Below, one piece after another: positions 13,123 to 18,517 of a DNA stretch of 22,674 nucleotides. Made by a program: the position numbers and the translations under genes. Position 1 is the first letter of the stretch. Each line of letters begins with the position of its first letter. The DNA comes from a virus. The stretch is from IMG/VR virus record IMGVR_UViG_3300025012_000293, positions 1 to 22,674 of that record. One strand, given 5' to 3'. Below the pieces are notes generated by a model, which saw nothing but the letters and a program-made list of their open reading frames with translations, was not told where the DNA came from and did no database searches.

Positions 13123-14412
13123 TTAATTTCCGGCTTCCATTTCCTCCTGGCGATCCATACAAGCATCCCATTTCGGGCAATCACTACATTCTGGTTTATT
13201 GTCGCAATCGATACCGAATTTATGGCCACTTGGGCATTCATCCTCATCATCGACCTTTGCTTTCCCCTTTCGGCCGGCAGCTGACTTACTCTCCTTTTCT
13301 GATCGCTTTTCCGCCGGTTTGCTTTGAGAATCAAACTCCGCTTCACAAGAATCAAAAACCTTGCACTTGGTGCATTTGCCCTTGGTATCGAAATCTTCAC
13401 CAAAGACGAACCCGTGCGGGCATTCATCTTCCGGTTCGACCTTGCGACCCCGGCGGGCAGGCCTTTCCGGTTCGGGCTCCGGCTCTTCCTGTTTTGCCGC
13501 CCTGGATCTCCTGGCCGGTTTTTCTTCCTCTTCCTCCGGCTCTGGTTCTGATCTCTGCCGGCGACCCCTGGCTGGCTTTTCTTCCGGCTCATCATCAGCA
13601 TCGGCTGACTTCCTGCGCCTGGCCGGCTTTTCTTCCGGCTTGTCATCTTCCTTGTCGTCACCTTCCTCATCAATCTCAAGGAAGATATTCTGTAGTTCCT
13701 TGTAAGATTTAACCAGAAGTACTTCATCCAGATTGATTACTTCATCAAGGATTCCTTCGTCAAGATCATCCCGTTCAATGAAAGAAATATTGCCCGCCTT
13801 CAAGAAATCATGACCATCAAAAGTTTCCTTCTCCCAGCGAACCCGGATATCAAAACCGCCTTCCAGATCCATAAAGGTCAGATATTCTTCATTGTCGGGG
13901 TCCATCAATTCTTTCTTGAATGGTTTCTCGAAGTTGGCATAAGAGAAGAACCAGAACATTGGATCGGACCACTTTTTGGTCTTGGGGTCCAGCACCTGTA
14001 TATTATACATGACCATATCCTGCGGCTTGGCTCGATCCGCTTCCTTGTCGGGGATCGAGGGATCTGCCTTGGCGGCGGAATAATACTCCATTATGGGGCA
14101 TGGTTTGCCAATCGACTTCGGGCTGATATATGGCTTCTTGTCGAGGCCGATTTGTCGAAAACGCTTGAATGGGCGTTTGTACCAGATATCGCCGGCAGGA
14201 GCCATCTCCCCATCCGGATGCTTCGGGTCGCTGACTACATAAGGTAGAATTCTGAGTGTGGCTTTGCCCTCCTCAGGGCTGTAAAATTGAGTTCCTTGCG
14301 GGATATTCTGGAACATCGTCCCGCCCCCACCTCCTGGTCCGGCTACCGCGGCGGCGGCTTTTGCCCGGTCCGCTGCCGAACCATACTTACGCTTTGTTTC
14401 TTTCCTTGCCAT
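13123..14412 (-). CDS. gp32-type single-stranded DNA-binding protein with repeat tail and two zinc-like modules
   Basis: The 429-residue protein starts at ATG 14412 with a strong AAGGAGGTAAG site. Residues about 30-245 form a gp32-like core (SPEEGKATLRILPYVVSDP, a PCPIMEYY segment, MFWFFSYANFEKPF). Residues 250-328 are an acidic/basic low-complexity tail built on an E-[KR]-PAR-x-R unit. Two copies of a module follow at 329-360 and 391-420: DECPxGxxFG, then C-x15-C-x2-C-x5-C (Cys331/347/350/356 and Cys393/409/412/418). T4 gp32 also has an acidic tail that binds partners but no such duplicated modules. The strong ribosome binding site and the following terminator suggest high expression. Confidence 0.85.
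   Translation of the reverse strand: MARKETKRKYGSAADRAKAAAAVAGPGGGGGTMFQNIPQGTQFYSPEEGKATLRILPYVVSDPKHPDGEMAPAGDIWYKRPFKRFRQIGLDKKPYISPKSIGKPCPIMEYYSAAKADPSIPDKEADRAKPQDMVMYNIQVLDPKTKKWSDPMFWFFSYANFEKPFKKELMDPDNEEYLTFMDLEGGFDIRVRWEKETFDGHDFLKAGNISFIERDDLDEGILDEVINLDEVLLVKSYKELQNIFLEIDEEGDDKEDDKPEEKPARRRKSADADDEPEEKPARGRRQRSEPEPEEEEEKPARRSRAAKQEEPEPEPERPARRGRKVEPEDECPHGFVFGEDFDTKGKCTKCKVFDSCEAEFDSQSKPAEKRSEKESKSAAGRKGKAKVDDEDECPSGHKFGIDCDNKPECSDCPKWDACMDRQEEMEAGN
13444..13638 (-). repeat. Low-complexity coding repeats in the SSB tail
   Basis: Four imperfect copies of a unit encoding E-[KR]-P-A-R-x-[RG]-R separated by acidic runs. At DNA level two copies (13568-13589 and 13619-13640) share about 22 bases with one difference. 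This is probably a recombination-prone segment that can change the length of the disordered linker. Confidence 0.7.
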
Positions 14413-14599
14413 CTGTACTTACCTCCTTATGGTTGTTTTGATTGCTTTGGGTATAACTATTCATTTCTTTTATGATATCGAACTGGCCCCGAAACCAAGC
14501 AGTCGAAGCCATTTTAACGACGATATAAAACCAGATGGGGAATGCTATCCAGATAAATACCCCCAATCCTACCGATTCCCAAACCGTAATATTATTCAT
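14387..14599 (-). CDS. Small single-pass membrane protein
   Basis: The start is taken at ATG 14599 (an ATG one codon earlier is equally possible), overlapping the end of the upstream gene. The 70-residue product begins MNNITVWESV. It has one transmembrane helix at about residues 8-27 (ESVGLGVFIWIAFPIWFYIV) followed by a hydrophilic, Asn/Gln- and Lys-rich tail. It overlaps the start of the SSB gene by 26 bases. Small membrane proteins in replication blocks may tether replication to the membrane, but nothing here proves that. A GGAG about 15 bases upstream is a weak ribosome binding site. Confidence 0.6.
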   Translation of the reverse strand: MNNITVWESVGLGVFIWIAFPIWFYIVVKMASTAWFRGQFDIIKEMNSYTQSNQNNHKEVSTDGKERNKA

Positions 14600-15170
14600 C
14601 ATCGACGGGTGGTCGACTTCTCCGCGCCCTCCTTTCCTCCCGCTTTTCGTCGACCTTGGCCCTGATAAGGCCATCAGTACTTTTGAGCTTCGCTTCCTCA
14701 ATTTTTTGAACCAATTCTTTGAGAGGTCGGGGAACCAATGGGGCCGAGAACCAACCGGCCAGGCTTAACTTCGTAGCCTCTTCAAGAATTGTTTTTCGGT
14801 TATAGGCTTTGCTTTTCTGGCCGTTGACAAGATCGCAAATATACTGAGCTTCGATCCATTCCGTCTTGGCTTCCAGGTAGTTGGGATTGGTCCGGTAATA
14901 GGCCTCAATGGTCGCCCCGGTGGCCTTTTGGCCCTTGCCAAGACATCCTTCGGGATCTTTGGAAACTTCCAGGACAAGAGTCGACCGCAAAAATTTGATT
15001 TTCTCTTCTGCCTTCCTGACCAGCTTCTCGCAATAAGCGGAGGCTTTGAGGTATTTATCAAGGACCGAATTCTGTTTGCCCCACTCAACATCGAGTTGGT
15101 CGAAGTCAATTTCCAGCTCGGCAGGATCGAGGCCAAACTTTTCGGCTATTTCATTTTCTGTTGTTTCCAT
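14592..15170 (-). CDS. Hypothetical protein upstream of SSB (possible recombination mediator)
   Basis: The 192-residue protein has AAGGA seven bases before ATG 15170. It is mostly helical, with DKYLKASAYCEKLVRKAEEK near the front, TIEAYYRTNPNYLEAKTEWI in the middle, then YNRKTILEEATKLSLAGWFS, and a very basic end (KREERRARRSRPP). Size, helicity and position beside a gp32-type SSB and a RecA-like protein recall recombination mediators of the UvsY kind. No convincing motif ties it to that family, so the role is an inference. Confidence 0.8.
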   Translation of the reverse strand: METTENEIAEKFGLDPAELEIDFDQLDVEWGKQNSVLDKYLKASAYCEKLVRKAEEKIKFLRSTLVLEVSKDPEGCLGKGQKATGATIEAYYRTNPNYLEAKTEWIEAQYICDLVNGQKSKAYNRKTILEEATKLSLAGWFSAPLVPRPLKELVQKIEEAKLKSTDGLIRAKVDEKREERRARRSRPPVDDE

Positions 15171-15188
15171 TTTGGGTTCCTTTTTAAT

Positions 15189-15366
15189 TGGTTGGAAATA
15201 GGCCGGAATCGAACCGGTCTGAACTGCTGTTCTTTTCCCCGTTATTTATCACTCATCGCCCCAGTCTCATTTGGAGTTTCCGGAATTTCCAAACTATCTG
15301 CGATGAGCCGTTGTTCTTTCCCCACGGGGTTAGCGGGGGAGTGGATACCATCCACTTCTATTTCCA
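15189..15366 (-). ncRNA. Candidate structured RNA with tRNA-like 3' domain
   Basis: On the - strand the element starts with TGGAAATAG (15366-15358) and ends with the exact complement CTATTTCCA (15201-15193), followed by A and CCA (15192-15189), like an acceptor stem with discriminator and CCA. Directly before the 3' strand is a T-arm: CCGG, loop TTCGATT, CCGG (15217-15203), with an A-C mismatch as the outer pair. Inside are AGTGGAT/ATCCACT (15356-15350 with 15346-15340), CCCCGT/ACGGGG (15329-15324 with 15242-15237), CTCATCGC/GCGATGAG (15307-15300 with 15259-15252), TTTGGA/TCCAAA (15293-15288 with 15275-15270) and GAAC/GTTC (15232-15229 with 15224-15221). No normal D or anticodon arm is seen. 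It lies in a 269-base gap with a TATAAT box upstream. It is too short for a usual tmRNA. Confidence 0.5.
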
Positions 15367-15389
15367 TATTTGAATTTATCTTCTACCCT

Positions 15390-15395
15390 ATTATA
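15390..15395 (-). promoter_or_regulatory. Possible -10 box upstream of the structured RNA
   Basis: The - strand reads TATAAT at 15395-15390, 23 bases before the first paired base of the RNA candidate. No good -35 hexamer is seen 16-18 bases upstream. A perfect -10 in the right place is suggestive only; AT-rich spacers produce such boxes by chance. Confidence 0.3.
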
Positions 15396-15439
15396 CTTTT
15401 TTCAATCAGTTTTCTGCTGATTTATTTTTGATTGACCGA

Positions 15440-15952
15440 TTAAAAAGGAACATCATCTTCCTCTTGCGCCTCTTTTTGATTACGAAATATTTGTTTTCTT
15501 TTGGTATATTTGTTACGATAAATCTTTTTGAAACATTCGAATATATCAACTCTATTTTGTTTTTCTTTGATAATATCGTCTCCGATGAATTTTGACATTT
15601 GAATAGCGGATGATCTCCAGGCCCGATAGTTAATTAAATCAGTTGGAGATATTATGTTGTATTTCTTATCGTTTATATTGATTATGATCGAATAAAATTC
15701 ATGTAATTGTTCACGATCACATGAGTCCCCGTGGCTTTGAATAAATAATTTCTTTTGTTGCCATATTTTTGAATATTTATCTTGGATATGGTCAAAAATA
15801 TCATTTAAATTATCCTTTTGAATAAGATAATCGTAATCTGATTTTTCTGTTTCAACTCCCCATGCCCTCGAACCAATAAATAGAGAAGATTCTTTTATTT
15901 TTTTTAAAAGATATCTTTTTACTTTATTATTTTCTTCAATAAAATTATTCAT
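15440..15952 (-). CDS. Nucleotidyltransferase-fold protein with SSB-like C-terminal tip
   Basis: The 170-residue protein contains FIGSRAWGVETEKSDYDYLI, the minimal nucleotidyltransferase signature: Gly27-Ser28, then Ser38-Asp39-x-Asp41 as the metal-binding pair. A third carboxylate may lie in INDKKYNII. Such proteins transfer a nucleotide to RNA, protein or small molecules. The chain ends QEEDDVPF, resembling the acidic DDDIPF tip of bacterial SSB that recruits repair and replication proteins. The gene is distinctly AT rich compared with the SSB and clamp genes, suggesting separate acquisition. GGGGAAA lies before ATG 15952. The substrate is unknown. Confidence 0.8.
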   Translation of the reverse strand: MNNFIEENNKVKRYLLKKIKESSLFIGSRAWGVETEKSDYDYLIQKDNLNDIFDHIQDKYSKIWQQKKLFIQSHGDSCDREQLHEFYSIIININDKKYNIISPTDLINYRAWRSSAIQMSKFIGDDIIKEKQNRVDIFECFKKIYRNKYTKRKQIFRNQKEAQEEDDVPF

Positions 15953-15964
15953 GTATTTCCCCGA

Positions 15965-18019
15965 TTAAAAAGGAATATCCGTTCGTTCATCATTGAAAAC
16001 CGCCTTATAACAAGCCAGGGTCAAACCTGCCTTTCCGGTATCATAAAACGGTTGGGAGAACTCATCCATGATCAAAAAGGCATGGAGGCTATTCTGTTTC
16101 AGGAGAATTGAATTACAATAACTCAAGACCAGCCGACGAATACCTTCTTCGTCCTGATCCTTCAAACCGCTCAGGATCTTCGCAATCTTTGACCAGGAGG
16201 TTTGACTTTTTGCCTTCAGGAGTTCCCGGCACAATTCAATCCCTTCTGAAGTAAAGCGTTCCTCCTCATCGATAATCTCCTGCGCCTGCTCTTCGGTCAA
16301 GCCGATTACCTTCTCCAGTAGCTTCATTGCATTGCGGGGATGACCATCAGCTTTTTCAACAATCATCTCCACGACCGCATCAGATACCGGGGATTTCTCC
16401 CGCCTGGCGGTTTTCTTAACAAGGCCGGCCATCAAGTCCGGTTCAATTGTTGATACCTCAAAGCTGGTACAGCGACCCCTGACGGTGGGTAATAAACGCT
16501 GCGGGTCGGTGGTGCAGAGAATGAAGTAAACATGGCTGGGGGCATCCTCAAGCATTTTCAGGATAGCATTCTGGGCCTTATTCTTTTCACTGGCCCCACC
16601 AGTCCCAAGCATGTGACAATTATGAACAGGAAACCCATTGACAAAATAAGATGGATGGGTTTCGACCTGCAAATCATACATTTTTATAAAGCCGCTATTT
16701 CTTTCTTTATCGCCAATAATACTTTGGAAAGATCGGTCATTACTTCCTCGTTTGTAAACCTCAGAATATTCCAACCTCTCCTCTTGAGTATTTTTGTTTT
16801 CTTTTGATCTTTTAAGATATTCTGTTTCAATTTGTGGCCAGATCCGTCTATCTCTATCCCTATTTTCAATTCCTGATTGCCGATATCTACCTTGTAGCAG
16901 GTCGGAAGATTCATGGAGGTAGTATATTCCTTCTTCTTCCCTTCTGGCATTCGATCCGCTAAAGGAATAGCAAGTTCCGTTTTCCAACCCAAGGCAATTG
17001 ATAATATTTTTTGAGATTCGCTTAATTTCCCATTGCCACCACGCTCTCCAGTCCAAATATTTAACGTTCCATTTATTCGCTTGGTTTCTTTTGCTTTTTG
17101 GATTGTTTTTTCGCAATGAGAAGGGTTTTTTAACTTCATTCTTTTGGATGATTCCATAGCCATTCTTTCTTTCGTGGCCAAATCCATAACCTCCCATGCT
17201 TTTTTGATTCCAATTGCCGCCTTCTGCCTGGCTTCTTTTCCATGAAGACCAATTCTTGTTTCTGGATGCTGACTTAAATATCGACCGAAGCATGCTTTTG
17301 AGCAATATTTTTGCTTGTTCCATTTTGCTCTGCCGGTCAATATTTCTTTGCATTGATGACATCTTAAAGGTTGATTCTCTTTCATTTTTTTCTCCTATAA
17401 TAGAATTTGCCGAACTTATGCTATTCATATTATAGGAATCATATAAATAAATCAAGTGAGAATTTTTTATATTTTCAGCCTTTACCCATCCATGATCAGT
17501 AAAAAATAAATGTTCTTTAGTAGTTATAATCGATTGTTTTTTAAAATTTAATTTTATTAACCTGGATAAAGGAATTGATTTTACCGCTGATGAAATTATT
17601 TTATCAACTCCATTCAATGAAACTAATTCATCTCCTGGAAATAATTTTTCAATTGCTTTTTCACCGCTTGGTGTTTTGATCATGGTACCGGCAGGAAAAC
17701 ACTCATCGATAAGCCAGACCCGGCAAGTGCTTTCCGGGTGCCTGGGCTTGAAGCGCATCTGATTCTTGATTTCCCGGACGGTATCAATACCATTGAATTG
17801 TGCAGAATCGATCTCCCGATAGTCATCGCTTTTGGCTCCGAGCATATCAGTTATGATTCTACCAATGGTTGTTTTCCCGCAGCCAGTCGGGCCTGAAATA
17901 AGTAAGGCATGGGGGAAGTTTTCCCGGCGATCAAAAAGGCCTTGAATGGCCGCAATGGTGGTTTTATTGCCGACCATCTGCTGCAGGGTTGCCGGGCGGA
18001 ATCTGGTATCAAGCGACAT
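15965..18019 (-). CDS. Clamp-loader ATPase (DnaX/gamma-tau type), intein-interrupted
   Basis: The frame encodes 684 residues with AAGGAG before ATG 18019. The N-extein (residues 1-106) has Walker A GPTGCGKTT and ends at VWLIDE in Walker B. The intein occupies residues 107-467. The C-extein (468-684) continues CHMLGTGGASEKNKAQNAIL, sensor 1 FILCTTDPQRLLPTVRGRC, and a helical collar. After splicing a 323-residue AAA+ protein with DECH-type Walker B would result, matching gamma/tau proteins without tau extensions. The SRC arginine-finger motif reads GRC. The protein ends ERTDIPF, close to the bacterial SSB tip. It should load the clamp encoded at 21439-22440 for the polymerase at 18518-21211. 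Confidence 0.92.
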   Translation of the reverse strand: MSLDTRFRPATLQQMVGNKTTIAAIQGLFDRRENFPHALLISGPTGCGKTTIGRIITDMLGAKSDDYREIDSAQFNGIDTVREIKNQMRFKPRHPESTCRVWLIDECFPAGTMIKTPSGEKAIEKLFPGDELVSLNGVDKIISSAVKSIPLSRLIKLNFKKQSIITTKEHLFFTDHGWVKAENIKNSHLIYLYDSYNMNSISSANSIIGEKNERESTFKMSSMQRNIDRQSKMEQAKILLKSMLRSIFKSASRNKNWSSWKRSQAEGGNWNQKSMGGYGFGHERKNGYGIIQKNEVKKPFSLRKNNPKSKRNQANKWNVKYLDWRAWWQWEIKRISKNIINCLGLENGTCYSFSGSNARREEEGIYYLHESSDLLQGRYRQSGIENRDRDRRIWPQIETEYLKRSKENKNTQEERLEYSEVYKRGSNDRSFQSIIGDKERNSGFIKMYDLQVETHPSYFVNGFPVHNCHMLGTGGASEKNKAQNAILKMLEDAPSHVYFILCTTDPQRLLPTVRGRCTSFEVSTIEPDLMAGLVKKTARREKSPVSDAVVEMIVEKADGHPRNAMKLLEKVIGLTEEQAQEIIDEEERFTSEGIELCRELLKAKSQTSWSKIAKILSGLKDQDEEGIRRLVLSYCNSILLKQNSLHAFLIMDEFSQPFYDTGKAGLTLACYKAVFNDERTDIPF
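16619..17701 (-). mobile_element. Intein in the clamp-loader Walker B site
   Basis: The intein is 361 residues. Block A is CFPAGTMIKTPSGEKAIEKL starting with the nucleophile Cys1; block B is TTKEHLFFTDHGWV, with Thr61-x-x-His64. Blocks F and G are YDLQVETHPSYFVNGFPVHN ending His360-Asn361, with Cys as the +1 extein residue. All residues for standard class 1 splicing are present. The insertion lies within LIDE/CH, the conserved ATPase core, a typical intein site. Between blocks (about residues 106-339) the intein frame has no recognisable endonuclease and is low complexity; the same DNA encodes a nuclease in the +1 frame. Confidence 0.9.
16684..17385 (-). CDS. DUF559/Vsr-like endonuclease nested in the intein in another frame
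   Basis: The 233-residue protein is read in the +1 frame relative to the intein, on the same strand. It starts at ATG 17385 with AGGAG at 17396-17392, six bases upstream. The N-terminus is a Cys4 finger (Cys9, Cys12, Cys28, Cys32; CHQC...KYCSKAC), then a basic helical linker. The C-terminal PD-(D/E)xK/Vsr-like core has Asp167, IEIDGSGH (Glu178, Asp180, His184), Asp193 and GWNILRFTNEEV, the hallmark order of DUF559 and of Vsr-like (EDxHD) homing endonucleases. It most likely cuts intein-free clamp-loader alleles to spread the intein. The frame fit, domain match and ribosome binding site make this clearly a real gene. Confidence 0.88.
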   Translation of the reverse strand: MKENQPLRCHQCKEILTGRAKWNKQKYCSKACFGRYLSQHPETRIGLHGKEARQKAAIGIKKAWEVMDLATKERMAMESSKRMKLKNPSHCEKTIQKAKETKRINGTLNIWTGERGGNGKLSESQKILSIALGWKTELAIPLADRMPEGKKKEYTTSMNLPTCYKVDIGNQELKIGIEIDGSGHKLKQNILKDQKKTKILKRRGWNILRFTNEEVMTDLSKVLLAIKKEIAAL

Positions 18020-18028
18020 TTTATCTCC

Positions 18029-18292
18029 TTAATTATCCATAAATGAACAAAATTCTTTTTCAATCCTTTTTTCCGCCCCTCGCCCAGGTGGTGAAGTTCG
18101 CAGGCGGGTATTTCTTTCCAGACCACACCAATAGAATTCAAGATGACCGTTCTTCAGGAGTTTTTCTTTCCATCCCTTCCGGATCTCATTATCTTTCCGG
18201 ATGGTAAACTCCTCAAGGGATTCGACGGTCTTGATAACTTTTTGTTTGCAATTGAAACAATCCCGGCAATGGAGTGACCAAAAAAGGCTCAT
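18029..18292 (-). CDS. Small hypothetical protein with CxxCxxC start
   Basis: The 87-residue protein starts at an ATG overlapping the upstream stop (ATGA). It begins MSLFWSLHCRDCFNCKQKVI, a Cys-x2-Cys-x2-Cys cluster, and has further Cys near YWCGLE and in the tail. The middle is basic (RKGWKEKLLKNGHLEFYW). It may bind zinc or another metal. No family is recognised. It lies between the polymerase and the clamp loader. Confidence 0.65.
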   Translation of the reverse strand: MSLFWSLHCRDCFNCKQKVIKTVESLEEFTIRKDNEIRKGWKEKLLKNGHLEFYWCGLERNTRLRTSPPGRGAEKRIEKEFCSFMDN

Positions 18293-18516
18293 AGTTTATT
18301 TCTACCATCTTGTTTTTTATTCCAGGGGTTGATTCCTGGATTTATGATTGATCCGTTATTTTTAATATCAGCCCATGACCATGCTTCGGCCCCTTCAATA
18401 TGAAGGTGAAAAGTTATCTCGCCATCTGGTAATTCTGGATGATTTGTTTCTCTTAATATTTTTTGAACTGCATTCGATATTTCTCTTTTTTGATTTACAG
18501 AAAATATAATATCCAC
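18289..18516 (-). CDS. Small hypothetical protein
   Basis: The 75-residue product has a GTG start one base after the polymerase stop, so translation is probably coupled. It begins MDIIFSVNQKREISNAVQKI. It has an acidic middle (NHPELPDGEITFHLHIEGAE) and an Asn/Gly/Lys-rich end. No membrane segment or Cys is present. No family is recognised. Confidence 0.6.
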   Translation of the reverse strand: MDIIFSVNQKREISNAVQKILRETNHPELPDGEITFHLHIEGAEAWSWADIKNNGSIINPGINPWNKKQDGRNKL

Positions 18517-18517
18517 C

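Noticed and set aside
13047-13712. A 221-residue Pro/His-rich + strand frame opposite the SSB tail
   Set aside because: Its odd composition is the reverse reading of the Arg/Glu/Pro repeats. It has no start signal and crosses the terminator.
15189-15290. A normal tRNA ending at the T-arm on the - strand
   Set aside because: A GGAAAT tract at about 15290 could pair imperfectly with the acceptor 3' strand, but no D-arm or anticodon arm of normal size can be built and the T-stem register does not fit. The 9-bp partner at 15358-15366 is perfect.
15189-15366. tmRNA
   Set aside because: The 5' domain lacks the conserved tmRNA GGxxx...TTCGACGGG start, the element is far shorter than usual tmRNAs, and no Ala-ended tag frame is recognisable.
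15242-15367. A 41-residue frame (MEIEVDGIHSPANPVGKEQR...) over the structured RNA candidate, - strand
   Set aside because: It has no ribosome binding site and its ATG coincides with the outer edge of the longest helix. The perfect complementary stems, T-arm and CCA end explain the stretch better as RNA, although a short protein cannot be fully excluded.
15405-15430. AATCAG/CTGATT hairpin followed by T-rich sequence on the + strand
   Set aside because: It resembles a + strand terminator, but there is no + strand gene nearby; on the - strand it is followed by A residues, so it would not terminate the upstream gene.
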